The notes: generated by a model not told the origin, from the letters alone. Shown: positions 53,477 through 62,856, counted from the stretch's first letter. The stretch is 64,000 bases of DNA from Actinophytocola oryzae (GCF_004364325.1 NZ_SOCP01000003.1:372001-436000); one strand, 5' to 3'. Numbers and translations: made by a program.

Positions 53477-54592
53477 TCAGGCGACGACCAGTGAGAGGCC
53501 GTACGCGCCGAGGACCTCGTTCACGGGCTGGAACCAGGTCTCGCCACCGGATCCGCAGTTGCCCCAACCACCGGAGGTCATGCCCTGGGCCTGCTCGCCG
53601 CTGATGAACGAGCCACCCGAGTCACCCGGCTCGGCGCAGACGTTCGTCTTGGTCATCTGGTAGACCGCGCCCTGCTGGTAGTTCACCGTCTCGTTGAGGG
53701 CGAGGACGGTGCCGCAGTGCCAGTGCGTGGTCGAGCCGGAGCGGCAGATCGACGACCCGGGCGGCGCGACCGACGAGCCGCGCACGAGCCGGTCCGGCAC
53801 CGTGCCCCAGCCGAGCACGACGGGCACGGTCCACCAGCCGCCGCCGATGCGGATGAACGAGTAGTCGTTGCCAGGGAAGGAGGACGCGGCGAAGTTGCCC
53901 ATCCACGAACCGTCCCAGCCGTTCACCGTCGCACCGGCGCCACCGCAGTGGCCCGCGCTGACGAACCCGCCCTGCACCGAGAAACCGATCGAGCAGCGGA
54001 CGCTGTTGTTGATGTAGTACGGGTCGCCGCCGACCGTACCGGCGGCGAACGTCGTCGGCACCGAGTCGGTCTCCTCGACCGTCACCGGCCCGAGTTTCCT
54101 TGCCGCGGCAAGGAAGTCCTCGACGTTTCCGCCTCGGCGGACGGTCACGACCACGCTGCCCGCCTTCGGGTCGACCCGCCAGCTCGCCACGTCGGCAGGC
54201 GCCTTCATCGTGTCCAGAGTGGACTTGACACTGTTCAGCAGCGCGAGGGTGTTGGGCACCTCGACGACGTCGGCGCCCGTGGCCAGCACCGCACCGGCAC
54301 TGTCCATGTCGGACAGTCCGACGACCAGCCTGCCGCGCGCCGCGTCGAACCAGGAGCCCCCGTACGCCGCGCCCGCCGCGGCCTGCGCGACCGGGTCGAC
54401 GTCCATGGCGGTGGCCTCCTGGCGCATCCGCGTCCGGACCTGCACCTCGGTCAGCCCGAGATCACGTTGCATGGCCGCGACGAACGGGTCGCCGGAGGGT
54501 GCGGGTGCAGGCGCCCCGACTGCCGGCGTACCACCGGCGATGGCCGTGCCCATCGCCACGAGGGCGCACGCGCCCACGAGAATTCGCTTCAT
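53477..54592 (-). CDS. Secreted S1-family (streptogrisin/alpha-lytic) serine protease
   Basis: A 371-residue secreted protease. A signal peptide of about 26 residues precedes a pro-region (about 30-180) typical of alpha-lytic proteases. The mature chymotrypsin fold has SAGHC with His near 213, NDYSF with Asp, and GDSGGS with Ser near 324, plus paired cysteines. It degrades extracellular protein. A LacI-type palindrome lies 34 bp upstream of the ATG at 54592, so it is probably under carbon-dependent control. A strong shared terminator lies downstream. Confidence 0.93.
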   Translation of the reverse strand: MKRILVGACALVAMGTAIAGGTPAVGAPAPAPSGDPFVAAMQRDLGLTEVQVRTRMRQEATAMDVDPVAQAAAGAAYGGSWFDAARGRLVVGLSDMDSAGAVLATGADVVEVPNTLALLNSVKSTLDTMKAPADVASWRVDPKAGSVVVTVRRGGNVEDFLAAARKLGPVTVEETDSVPTTFAAGTVGGDPYYINNSVRCSIGFSVQGGFVSAGHCGGAGATVNGWDGSWMGNFAASSFPGNDYSFIRIGGGWWTVPVVLGWGTVPDRLVRGSSVAPPGSSICRSGSTTHWHCGTVLALNETVNYQQGAVYQMTKTNVCAEPGDSGGSFISGEQAQGMTSGGWGNCGSGGETWFQPVNEVLGAYGLSLVVA

Positions 54593-54625
54593 GTTGCTCT
54601 CGTTTCTCAGCAGGGTTGAGAGATC

Positions 54626-54641
54626 GTGAGAGCGCTCTCAC
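54626..54641. promoter_or_regulatory. LacI-type operator palindrome before the protease
   Basis: The perfect 16-bp palindrome GTGAGAGCGCTCTCAC matches the TGNGAGCGCTCNCA type bound by LacI-family regulators such as CebR. It is 34 bp upstream of the protease start. No LacI gene is visible in the window. Confidence 0.6.
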
Positions 54642-54713
54642 GGACAACCGTGAGGTATCCGGCGCGGTCCCGTCAAGGTCTGGACCAAATTTTGTCCGGT
54701 CAGGACGCGTCGG

Positions 54714-56315
54714 TCAGGACGCGAGCCGGTAGAACCGGCCGTCCGACCACACGACGACCTCGCCGTCCTTCGTCGACGGGGCGGCGACCGCGGTCCAGCC
54801 GGAGCGTTGCTCGGTCGTCGCCACGGCGCCGGGGATGTCCGGGCGGGGCAGGCCCGTGTAACCGCCGCCGACCACCCTGCCCGCGCGGTCCAGCACGAAA
54901 ACGCAGTCCGCGCTGTGACCGTCCACGAGCGCCCAGCCCCGCAGGTCCGTGTTGCCGACCACCGGGGTCGTGTCCACCGCGCCCAGTGTCGTCGACAGCG
55001 TGCCACCGGGGCGCGACCCCTGCCGCACGCCGCAACCCATGTCGAAGTCCGGCGTGAACGGGTAGATGCCCGCCCGCTCGGCCAACGACGCGAACGCGGG
55101 GCTGATGCGGTTCACCGCCACGATGTCGTCCGCGTGGACACGCATGGCCACCCCCAGCAACGCCTGGTTCGGGTACTGGTTGCGCACGTTCACCGCGGCG
55201 AGCGACCCTGCCGTGTAGGTCACCGCGGCCACCACGCACACCCCGACCGCCACCCGTGTCGGCGGCAGCACCGGCTTGCGCAGCACGACCAGCGCCAACA
55301 GCGCGGACGTCGCGAGCGCGGACAGCGTCGCGTACCGGGTGGTCAACCCGATCGTAGGCCCGAAGTCCAGCCGCGAGAACCCGATCATGGCGGCGGCGCC
55401 GAGCATGTGCGTGCCGACGCCCACCCACCCCGCGTCGGGCCTCGGCACGGCGGGGCCCTCGGCCCGTTCCCGCACGGCCAGCACCACGAAACCCGCGAGC
55501 ACCACCGCGACCGCCCCACCCACCCCGAGCGCCAGCGACGAGCTGCTCGACCCGCGAACCGGGCTCAGCGCACCGGCCACGGCGGCCAGCTGCGAGTCGA
55601 ACCCGTACTCACCACCCGGTCCGGCCGCGCTCGGCGGGGCCGGCAGCGTCAGCCAGACCGCGAACAGCCCCAGGAGGGCGACGAGCGGCGCCAGCACCCG
55701 CCACCACGCGTCGCCGCGCAGCCACGCCACCAGCGCGAGCGCGGGCCAGAGCGCGAACGCCGTGCCGTGCCCGAGGTTCGCGAGGACACCGAGCACGAGC
55801 GCGGCGACGGTGTTTCCCCGGTGCGCGCACAGCACCGCGAACACCGCGGGCGCCAGCCCGAGCAGCCACGACGCACCGCTCATGCCGATCCCGAACATCT
55901 CCAGCGCCCCGGAGGAGAACACCAGCGCGGAGAAACCGACCGTGAGCCCGGCCTTCTTCGTGCGGTCGAGGTCGGCGGGCAACATGAGGCACAGACCGAA
56001 CACGACCACCGCCGCGAGCACGACGTCGACCAGACCCACCGCGATGTTCGAGCCGCCGGTGAGCTGCGCGTCGAGCCAGAACAGCAGGCCGGGCGTGACG
56101 ATCGGGTGGTGGTTGTGCAGTGTGAACAGGCCCGCGAGGTCGAGCGAGCCGTCGTCGGTGGTGACGTAGGAGAAGATCTGCCAGTAGTCGAGGAAGTGCA
56201 GACGCGGCGCACGCAGCACCTCGACGACCATCACCACGACCGGCACGGCCGCGAACGCCGCCCAGGCGAGCGCCGGCAGCGACGTACGCGGACGTGCTGA
56301 CGCTTCGACGGCCAT
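54714..56315 (-). CDS. Polytopic membrane protein of unknown function
   Basis: A 533-residue membrane protein with about eleven hydrophobic helices in the first 400 residues and a roughly 130-residue extracellular-like C-terminal domain. HNHHPIVTPGLLFWLD after the first helix and the general layout recall GT-C-type glycosyltransferases, but no catalytic motif is certain. GGAGGTGAGCGC stands before the ATG at 56315. An open frame from 56411 is rejected because of this site. The gene is alone on its strand, and a palindrome array begins about 100 bp upstream. Confidence 0.8.
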   Translation of the reverse strand: MAVEASARPRTSLPALAWAAFAAVPVVVMVVEVLRAPRLHFLDYWQIFSYVTTDDGSLDLAGLFTLHNHHPIVTPGLLFWLDAQLTGGSNIAVGLVDVVLAAVVVFGLCLMLPADLDRTKKAGLTVGFSALVFSSGALEMFGIGMSGASWLLGLAPAVFAVLCAHRGNTVAALVLGVLANLGHGTAFALWPALALVAWLRGDAWWRVLAPLVALLGLFAVWLTLPAPPSAAGPGGEYGFDSQLAAVAGALSPVRGSSSSSLALGVGGAVAVVLAGFVVLAVRERAEGPAVPRPDAGWVGVGTHMLGAAAMIGFSRLDFGPTIGLTTRYATLSALATSALLALVVLRKPVLPPTRVAVGVCVVAAVTYTAGSLAAVNVRNQYPNQALLGVAMRVHADDIVAVNRISPAFASLAERAGIYPFTPDFDMGCGVRQGSRPGGTLSTTLGAVDTTPVVGNTDLRGWALVDGHSADCVFVLDRAGRVVGGGYTGLPRPDIPGAVATTEQRSGWTAVAAPSTKDGEVVVWSDGRFYRLAS

Positions 56316-56412
56316 CGCGCTCACCTCCGGGGTGTTTGTCGGCCGCAGGACCGTACCCGCTCGCCCGGTCAATGGTTCAGCGGGTAGGCCGGACAACGGC
56401 GGCCCCCGCACT

Positions 56413-56742
56413 GAAGGACGCCTTCGTAACGCTGGGCGTTAGGAAGGCTCCCTTCAGTGCAGTCAACGACCCAGCCCGCACCCCCGCACCCTCCAGCCAG
56501 CCCCGGAACCCCGACGCCCGGCGTTACGAAGGACGCCTTCGTAACGCCCAGCGTTGCGAAGGCTCCCTTCAGTACACCCGGCAGGCAGCGACTGCGATCC
56601 GGCGGCCGACACCCAACGTCATGAAGGACTCCTTCGTAACGCCCAGCGTTAGGAAGGAGTCCTTCAGTACGGGCAGCGGCCGTGCGCCTTCCGGCCGGCG
56701 GCGGCTGGGCAGGCCGCGGGCCTCGTCAGGAAGGCGTCCTTC
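56413..56742. repeat. GAAGG-N3-CCTTC palindrome array with variable centres
   Basis: Seven palindromes at 56413, 56443, 56528, 56558, 56623, 56653 and 56730. The first six form three pairs 30 bp apart. Centres vary (ACG, CTC, ACT, AGT, CGT) while the arms stay fixed, and a GTAACGC/GCGTTAC-type inverted repeat lies inside each pair, so each pair can fold as one long hairpin starting CTGAAGG and ending CCTTCAG. The last copy overlaps the MerR stop codon. Confidence 0.9.
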
Positions 56743-57541
56743 AGTGCGGTGGGGCGGCTGGGGCCGCCGGGGTATCTTCTGTTCTCTGCCGGTCGTGCCC
56801 GTCGCTGTTGGCGATGATCGCGTCGTGGATGTACTGGGACAGGCCGGGTGCCATGTCGTCGTAGTTGCGGCCCACGCGCTGGTTGTCGCGGTAGGCGCGG
56901 GCCAGCTCGCGGTGGGTTTCGTGGTCGCAGTCGTGGAACCAGCGGTGCGTGTGCACGCGGTGCTCCTCGGCGATGGCCGTCACCTCGGGTGCGTGCGCCG
57001 GGACGCCCGAGGACATGGCCTCGGCGAGCCGTTTGTGGATGTCGGCCTGCTCGGTCCGCAGCGCGAGCCAGTCGTCGCGGTCGTACGTGGCCACGCGGTC
57101 GCGTCGCTGGTGGAACCTGGCCGTGTCGCCCCAGCGCTCGACGACCCGCTCGGCGTTGTCCTCCAGGCGCGTGCTGCCGAACACCTCGAGCCGCTCCTCC
57201 GGGGTGAGCGTGAGCCCGATCGCGCGGGCGGCCAGCTCCTTGTCGATCACCTCGACCATCGCCCGGTACCTGTCGATCCGTTCGGTCAGGCGCCCGCGCT
57301 GGTCGGACAGGTGCTCTACGGTCGGGTCGTCGAGGATCTCGGCGATCTGCCCGAGGTCGAGGTCCAGCTCCCGGTAGAACAGGATCCGCTGCAGACTGCG
57401 CAGGTCGGCCGGGGAGTAGAGCCGGTAGCCCGACGCGCTGCGCTCGCTCGGCTCCAGCAGCCCGATCTCGTCGTAGTGGTGCAGCGTCCGCACGGACACC
57501 CCGGCCAGCGTGGCGACCGCACCCACCGTGTACTCGTTCAT
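56741..57541 (-). CDS. MerR-family regulator, TipA type
   Basis: A 266-residue regulator. The N-terminal MerR winged helix (VGAVATLAGVSVRTLHHYDE, then SGYRLYSPADL) leads via a coiled coil to a C-terminal domain (about 150-260) like TipAS, which binds thiopeptide antibiotics (IAEEHRVHTHRWFHD, YIHDAI). It may sense a small peptide antibiotic and regulate exporters or itself. The start could be ATG 57541, as used here, or TTG 57562. Its stop overlaps the last palindrome of the downstream array. Confidence 0.9.
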   Translation of the reverse strand: MNEYTVGAVATLAGVSVRTLHHYDEIGLLEPSERSASGYRLYSPADLRSLQRILFYRELDLDLGQIAEILDDPTVEHLSDQRGRLTERIDRYRAMVEVIDKELAARAIGLTLTPEERLEVFGSTRLEDNAERVVERWGDTARFHQRRDRVATYDRDDWLALRTEQADIHKRLAEAMSSGVPAHAPEVTAIAEEHRVHTHRWFHDCDHETHRELARAYRDNQRVGRNYDDMAPGLSQYIHDAIIANSDGHDRQRTEDTPAAPAAPPH

Positions 57542-57575
57542 GCCGACGACTGTGCGCCCCAACGCGACGTGAGGG

Positions 57576-58643
57576 TCAAGCTCGCAGCGCCGCGTCGAGG
57601 TCCGCCCACAGGTCCTCCACGTGCTCGCAGCCGACCGACAGCCGCAGCAGCGACGGCGGCACGTGCTCCTGACCCGCGAGCCGCGCGCGCCGCTCGATCG
57701 TGGACTCGACGCCGCCGAGGCTGGTGGCCGCGTTGACCACGGTCAGTGCCGCGCACAGTGCGTCGGCCGCCGCCGCGTCGCCCGCCACCTCGAACGACAG
57801 CATCGCACCGAACCCCGACATCTGCTTCGCCGCACGGGTGTGGCCGGGGTCGCCGGGCAGGCCCGGGTAGCGCACCCGGGTCACGCGTGGGTGCTGTTCC
57901 AGTCGGCGGGCCAGTTCGCCAGCCGACTCCTGCGCCTGCCGGACCCGCAGCGGCAGGGTCCGCAGGCCGCGCGTCGCGAGGAACGCCTCCATGCCGCCGG
58001 GCGTGGCGCCAGAGAGGACACGCAGCGCACGCATGCGGTCGACCAGCTCCGGGTCCGCCGTGACGGTGAGGCCCATCAGCAGGTCGGCGTGGCCGCCGAT
58101 GTACTTGGACCCGCTGTGCATCACGATGTCCGCGCCGAAGGTCAGCGGCTGCTGGAGGAGCGGGGTCGCGAACGTGTTGTCGACGGCGACCAGGGTGTCG
58201 GCCGCGCACAGTGCCGGCAGGTCGGCCACGTCCATGAGCGGGTTGGTCGGCGACTCCAGCCACAGCAGTGCGGCGCCGTCGGCCTTGCTCAGGGTCGCCT
58301 CGGTGTCGGTGATGTCCTGCAGGTCGACGGTGTGTCCCCGGGCCGCGACCAGGTGGCGGACGGCGGTGTAGGAGTCCCACGGCACCACGACGCGTGAGCC
58401 GGGCGGCAGCAGGTCGACGATCGCCGCGACGGCCCCCATCCCCGACGCGTACGCGGTGGCGGTCCCGCCCTCGAGCCTGCCGACGGCGTCCTCGAGGGCG
58501 GCCCACGTCGGGGTGCCCTCGTTGCGGGCGTAGTCGTGCTCGCCGCCGGTGCGGAAGCTCGACGCGAACACGGGTGGCACGTTCAGCGGTTCGCCGGGGC
58601 CGTCGATCCGCCCGGCGCTGACACACACAGTCTCAACTCGCAC
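57576..58643 (-). CDS. PLP-dependent cystathionine gamma-synthase/lyase-type enzyme
   Basis: A 355-residue fold-type I PLP enzyme of the Cys/Met metabolism family. YARNEGTPTWAALE, ASGMGAVAAI, SGSKYIGGHADLL (PLP lysine) and VNAATSLGGVESTIE are the signature parts. It performs gamma-elimination or gamma-replacement on cystathionine- or methionine-related substrates. Synthase and lyase cannot be separated by eye. GTG at 58643 is used, since the further upstream frame overlaps the divergent kinase gene. The MerR gene follows 34 bp downstream. Confidence 0.9.
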   Translation of the reverse strand: MRVETVCVSAGRIDGPGEPLNVPPVFASSFRTGGEHDYARNEGTPTWAALEDAVGRLEGGTATAYASGMGAVAAIVDLLPPGSRVVVPWDSYTAVRHLVAARGHTVDLQDITDTEATLSKADGAALLWLESPTNPLMDVADLPALCAADTLVAVDNTFATPLLQQPLTFGADIVMHSGSKYIGGHADLLMGLTVTADPELVDRMRALRVLSGATPGGMEAFLATRGLRTLPLRVRQAQESAGELARRLEQHPRVTRVRYPGLPGDPGHTRAAKQMSGFGAMLSFEVAGDAAAADALCAALTVVNAATSLGGVESTIERRARLAGQEHVPPSLLRLSVGCEHVEDLWADLDAALRA

Positions 58644-58700
58644 GGGAGCCAACCTAAACTCGGTCGCGGCATCCTGGCCAGCCGATACACACTGCTCGGC

Positions 58701-59840
58701 ATGGGGAGACGGGTCAGCGCCGTGGTGACCTCCGGCGACCGGTGTGTCGGCGCGGTGGGGCCGTTCGCGGTCGACGTGCCGTGGTGGGCCGAGGTCGAGC
58801 CGGTCGTCGCGCACCTGCGGGAGCTGCTCGGCGTGTCCGCGTACGTGCTGCGCCTGCTGGGAGTGGACGGCGGCGACGGCGCGCGGGACGGCCACGTCAC
58901 CTACCACGTGGAGGCACCCGGGACGACCGCGTCACTGCCTGCCGCCGCGATGTTCACCGGGCACGACCCGCTGCGGGCCCACTGGGCCACGGCGTCGGGC
59001 CTCGCGGAGCTGTTCGACTGGGCGCGCGACGCCGTCGGGGTGCCGCTGACGGGCCCGGTCGAGCAACGCAGGACGTGGAACCTGGCCGGTCTGTTCCGCC
59101 TCCCGACCCGGGACGGACCCGTGTGGCTGAAGGCCCTGCCGCCGTTCGCGGCCGACGAGGCACGGGTCATGGCGTTGTTCGCCGAGGTCGACCCCACGCT
59201 GGTCCCCCGGGTGCTCGCGGCCGCGCCGGGCAGGCTGTTGCTGGCGGACGTTCCCGGCGAGGACTGCTGGACGGCGGCACCCGAGGTGTTGCGCAGCGGC
59301 ATCCGCCGGTTCGTCCACGCCCAGTCCGTGCTCGACGTGCCCGCGTGGCTCCGGCGCACCGACCCGGCCGCCGACGTCGCCGCGCTGCTTGCGCGTGCCG
59401 ACCTGGGGCTGACCGCGGAGGAAACCGTTGCCGCACAGGGCCTCTCGTCGAGGTGGGCGGTGCTCGCCGAGTGCGGTCTGCCGACCACGGTCGTCCACGG
59501 CGACTTCCACTCCGGCAACTGGAGAAGCGACGCAGGCGGTCCGCCCGCCGTCCTGGACTTCGCCGACGCCCACGTCGGCAACCCGGTCCTCGACGGCCTG
59601 CGGGTGATCGACTTCCTCGCCGAGGAAAGCAGACCGGTGGCCAGGGCCGCGTGGGTCGAGGCGTGGCTCGCCGAACGTCCCGGGAGCGAACCGGATCGTG
59701 CGCTCGCGGTCGCGGAACCGTTGGCACACCTGAACTACGCGGTCCGGTACCAGGAGTTCCTCGACGGCATCGAGGAGTCCGAGCGGATCTACCACCGGGG
59801 CGACCCCGTGTCGGCGGTCCGCGCGGCGCTGGCGCTCTGA
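58701..59840 (+). CDS. APH-fold phosphotransferase (aminoglycoside-kinase-like)
   Basis: A 379-residue protein. A roughly 120-residue N-terminal domain of unknown type is followed by an APH-fold kinase with VVHGDFHSGNW (catalytic Asp, near residue 266) and VLDFADAHVGNP (metal Asp). The kinase-lobe lysine is probably in VWLKALP near 140. Many homologues are uncharacterised kinases of sugars or antibiotics. ATG at 58701 has a moderate site. It is divergent from the PLP enzyme gene with a gap of 57 bp and no strong operator. Confidence 0.82.
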   Translation: MGRRVSAVVTSGDRCVGAVGPFAVDVPWWAEVEPVVAHLRELLGVSAYVLRLLGVDGGDGARDGHVTYHVEAPGTTASLPAAAMFTGHDPLRAHWATASGLAELFDWARDAVGVPLTGPVEQRRTWNLAGLFRLPTRDGPVWLKALPPFAADEARVMALFAEVDPTLVPRVLAAAPGRLLLADVPGEDCWTAAPEVLRSGIRRFVHAQSVLDVPAWLRRTDPAADVAALLARADLGLTAEETVAAQGLSSRWAVLAECGLPTTVVHGDFHSGNWRSDAGGPPAVLDFADAHVGNPVLDGLRVIDFLAEESRPVARAAWVEAWLAERPGSEPDRALAVAEPLAHLNYAVRYQEFLDGIEESERIYHRGDPVSAVRAALAL

Positions 59841-59931
59841 CGGAAAGGCGGAACGTTCCATCCTCGCCGATCCGGCGCCACGGGTTAACTTCCTTGTACA
59901 CGTGGTGATCGAGGACGAGAGGGTGAGCACC

Positions 59932-60774
59932 ATGGCCGTTCCGCCGGACTCAGCCGGGGGCACGCCGACCGAGGTGGAGCACGCGAGCCTCCACACGGCG
60001 GCGTCCAGCTCGTTGCCGGAGCAGAAGGACGCACTGGGCAACACCAGGCAGACCGTGCTGTCGCGCGAGGTGCCCGCCTCCGCGTTCAGTGAGCTGGGTG
60101 TCGACGCCCACAGCGGCCACAACCGCAACATCGGCCAGATCACCGAGCAGCTGACCAAGAAGGACCAGCAGCTGGCCGCGGTGATCCAGGGCGTCGGCGA
60201 CACCACGAAGAAGTTCCAGCGGTTCGACGAGGACCAGGCCGCCAGACAGAAGCAGCAGCAGGCCGAGGTCGAACTGGTCGCGGCACGGAAGAACCGGGCC
60301 ACCTCCCAGAACGGCTGGCCGGTCAACCCCGCGCTGAAGACCCGCACCGTCCCCGGCTCGAGCAGGCGGATGACGATGGCCGACGGGCCGGCGGGCGACC
60401 TGCTGAACCACGTCGCGGGCCAGCTGAGCCAGCGGGTGGAGTCCTTCGACCTCAAGGGGCCGCCCGGCGAGGAGCTGGACGACGGCGGCCACAACGACCG
60501 CAGCATCCGGGGCAGCACCGCGATCTCCAACCACGCGAGCGGGACGGCGTTCGACATGAACAGCGCCCGGCACGTTCTCGGCGCGTCCGGCACCTTCACC
60601 CCGGCACAGGTCAACGAGATCCACACGATCCTGGGCGAGGTCGACGGCGTCGTGCGCTGGGGCGGCGACTACAGCGGCAGGCTCGACGAGATGCACTTCG
60701 AGATCAACGGCTCGCAGGCCGACGTCTCCCGCGTGTGGGACCGCATCCGCGCGGAGATCGAGAACACGCCGTAG
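59932..60774 (+). CDS. M15-family peptidase with WXG/ESX-like N-terminal domain
   Basis: A 280-residue protein. The C-terminal half is an M15-type zinc peptidase (D-Ala-D-Ala carboxypeptidase/endolysin-like): SNHASGTAFDMN near 200-211 holds His and Asp ligands and DEMHFEING near 252-260 the second His. The N-terminal 130 residues are hydrophilic and helical (VPASAFSELGVDAHSG, QITEQLTKKDQQLAAVIQ) without a signal peptide, like proteins of ESX-type secretion. Export by a type VII system is inferred. ATG 59932 has GAGAGG upstream, while a GTG at 59902 is possible. The convergent response regulator gene lies 30 bp away. Confidence 0.78.
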   Translation: MAVPPDSAGGTPTEVEHASLHTAASSSLPEQKDALGNTRQTVLSREVPASAFSELGVDAHSGHNRNIGQITEQLTKKDQQLAAVIQGVGDTTKKFQRFDEDQAARQKQQQAEVELVAARKNRATSQNGWPVNPALKTRTVPGSSRRMTMADGPAGDLLNHVAGQLSQRVESFDLKGPPGEELDDGGHNDRSIRGSTAISNHASGTAFDMNSARHVLGASGTFTPAQVNEIHTILGEVDGVVRWGGDYSGRLDEMHFEINGSQADVSRVWDRIRAEIENTP

Positions 60775-60804
60775 GAGGTCGTGAGGCGACACGGGGTCGG
60801 TGGA

Positions 60805-61467
60805 TCACGGACCGGAACCGGCACGCACCAGACCGCTTTCGTAGGCGTAGACGACGGCCTGTACGCGGTCGCGGAGACCGAGCTTGAACAGTATCCGGCT
60901 GACGTGGGACTTGACGGTGCCCTCGGTCAGGTAGAGCGCCCCGGCGATCTCGCTGTTGGACAGTCCCCTGGCGATCTGCGTCAGCACCTCGCTTTCGCGG
61001 TCGGTCAGGACGTCCGGTCTGGTCGTGGCCTGGCGGGGGTCGGTGCCGACGTAGCTCTCGATGAGCCTGCGGGTCACGGTGGGCGCCACCACCGCGTCGC
61101 CCCGCACAGCCATGCGGATGGCAGAGAGCAGGTCGGCCGCCAGGATGTCCTTGAGCAGGAAGCCGCTCGCCCCCGCGTGCAGCGCGGCGTAGACGTACTC
61201 GTCGAGGTCGAAGGTCGTCAGGATCAGCACCCGGGCCCGACCGGCCTCGTCGTCCGCGCAGATGCGGCGGGTGGCCTCGACGCCGTCGACATCGGGCATC
61301 TGGACATCCATCAACACGATGTCCGGCCGGAGTTCGAGTGCCATCGCCGTGGCCCCGGCGCCGTCACTCGCCTCGCCGACCACCCGCATGTCCGACGCGT
61401 TCTCCAGGATCATGCGGAAACCGGTGCGGACGAGGGCGTGGTCGTCGGCGATGAGTACTCGGATCAC
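60805..61467 (-). CDS. NarL-type response regulator of a two-component pair
   Basis: A 220-residue response regulator. VLIADDHALVRTGF is the acidic pocket, IVLMDVQMPDVDG contains the phospho-Asp (near 54), and FLLKDI the Lys. The LuxR helix-turn-helix is TDRESEVLTQIARGLSNSEI followed by TEGTVKSHVSRILFKLG. The GTG at 61467 overlaps the stop of the kinase gene upstream (GTGA), so it is its coupled partner. The pair is read divergently from the TAP-like hydrolase. Confidence 0.94.
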   Translation of the reverse strand: MIRVLIADDHALVRTGFRMILENASDMRVVGEASDGAGATAMALELRPDIVLMDVQMPDVDGVEATRRICADDEAGRARVLILTTFDLDEYVYAALHAGASGFLLKDILAADLLSAIRMAVRGDAVVAPTVTRRLIESYVGTDPRQATTRPDVLTDRESEVLTQIARGLSNSEIAGALYLTEGTVKSHVSRILFKLGLRDRVQAVVYAYESGLVRAGSGP

Positions 61468-62789
61468 GTTCGCCCGCCGCCGGTCGGCAGGGTTGCCCGA
61501 ACGGCGAACCCGCCGTCGGGTCTGGGTCCGGCGGCGAATCTGCCGCCCAGCAACCGCACGCGTTCGCGCATGCCCCGCAACCCGTTGCCGCCGTTGTCGT
61601 GTCCACCGGCGCCGGACCCGTCGTCGCGGACCTCGACACTGACCTCCGTGTCCGTGTAGCTGATGAGCACCTCCGCACCCGTGCTCCCCGTGGCGTGCTT
61701 CATGGTGTTGGTGAGCGCCTCCTGCACGATCCGGTACGCGGACAGGTCGACGGTCGGCGGGAGTGCCGTGGCGGTGCCCTCGACGTTCAACAGCACCGGG
61801 GTGCCGGACATCCTCACCTGTGCCACCAGGGCCGGCAGGCGGGACAGCCCTGGCCGGGGGTGCCTGGCATCCTCGGCGACGTCGGCGGGGCCGAGCATCC
61901 GGCGCATGTCGGCGAGGGAGTCGCGTCCGGTCTGGACGATCTTCTCCAGCGCGGCCCGGGTGTCGGCGGGTCGCGAACCCAGCGCGGCGCTGCCGCCCTG
62001 GGCCTGGATCACGATCACGGCGAGGCCGTGCGCGACCACGTCGTGCAGCTCCCGGGTGATCCGGTCGCGTTCCGCGGCCGCCGCGAGCTGGGCCTGCTGG
62101 TCCCGCTCCCGTTCCAGGTCGTGCGCGCGTGCCCGGAGTTGGCCCACGTAGACGCGGCGACTGTGCGCGCCGGCACCGACCGCCCAGGAAGCGACCAGAC
62201 TCGGCCCGAGTACGAACAGACCCGCCAAGAAGGTGGACCCGCCGCCGGGGTCGGCGGGACCGACAGGTGCGTCGGCGGGCGGTTCCGTCGAGGACTGCGC
62301 GGCTCTGCCTGCGTCGAAGGCCACCTGCGGCACCCCGCCCGTCCGCCCCTCGACCGTGAGATACGTACTCCAGCCGACGATCAGCAGCAGCGTCCCGGCT
62401 AGTGCCGCGAACGAGACCGCCCGATGTCCGTACCGCGCGGCGACGGTGTACAGCAGGACCACCAGACCGAGGTCGACCAGATCGAGGATCGTGGCAGGCG
62501 CGGCCGGGTCCACGCGAACCGAGGATGCCAGTGCGCAGACGGCGAGCGTCGGTACCGGCCACCGCCTGCGGACGGTGATACCGGCCAGGACGAGGACCGC
62601 CGCGATCGACCACAGGACGACCTGTCCGTCTCGCTCGCCACCGACCGGGGCGCCGTCCGTACCACCCGTGAGCGGGGAGGGGCCGTCCACCAACACCACG
62701 ACCGCGGCCAGCGCGGTGGCGAGCACCGCGTCCTGCGCCAGCGGCCGGCGCACGAAGGCGGGGAGGCGGGTCGTCATCGCCTTGATCAC
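61464..62789 (-). CDS. NarL-type sensor histidine kinase with membrane helices
   Basis: A 441-residue sensor kinase. Its first 230 residues contain about five membrane helices and little extracellular sequence. The dimerisation motif RDRITRELHDVVAHGLAVIV contains the phospho-His (near 247). The GHKL ATPase has EALTNTMKHATGS, VRDDGSGAGG and GLRGMRERVRLLGG. It is the partner of the response regulator at 60805. The start is GTG 62789 or ATG 62777, with no strong site for either. It is divergent from the secreted hydrolase gene, which may be its target. Confidence 0.92.
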   Translation of the reverse strand: MIKAMTTRLPAFVRRPLAQDAVLATALAAVVVLVDGPSPLTGGTDGAPVGGERDGQVVLWSIAAVLVLAGITVRRRWPVPTLAVCALASSVRVDPAAPATILDLVDLGLVVLLYTVAARYGHRAVSFAALAGTLLLIVGWSTYLTVEGRTGGVPQVAFDAGRAAQSSTEPPADAPVGPADPGGGSTFLAGLFVLGPSLVASWAVGAGAHSRRVYVGQLRARAHDLERERDQQAQLAAAAERDRITRELHDVVAHGLAVIVIQAQGGSAALGSRPADTRAALEKIVQTGRDSLADMRRMLGPADVAEDARHPRPGLSRLPALVAQVRMSGTPVLLNVEGTATALPPTVDLSAYRIVQEALTNTMKHATGSTGAEVLISYTDTEVSVEVRDDGSGAGGHDNGGNGLRGMRERVRLLGGRFAAGPRPDGGFAVRATLPTGGGRT

Positions 62790-62856
62790 TCTCGGCAGCC
62801 TACGGACCGACGGGGAGCGCCACGTCCGTCGCGCGACAGGCCCACCCGCGCCGCCC

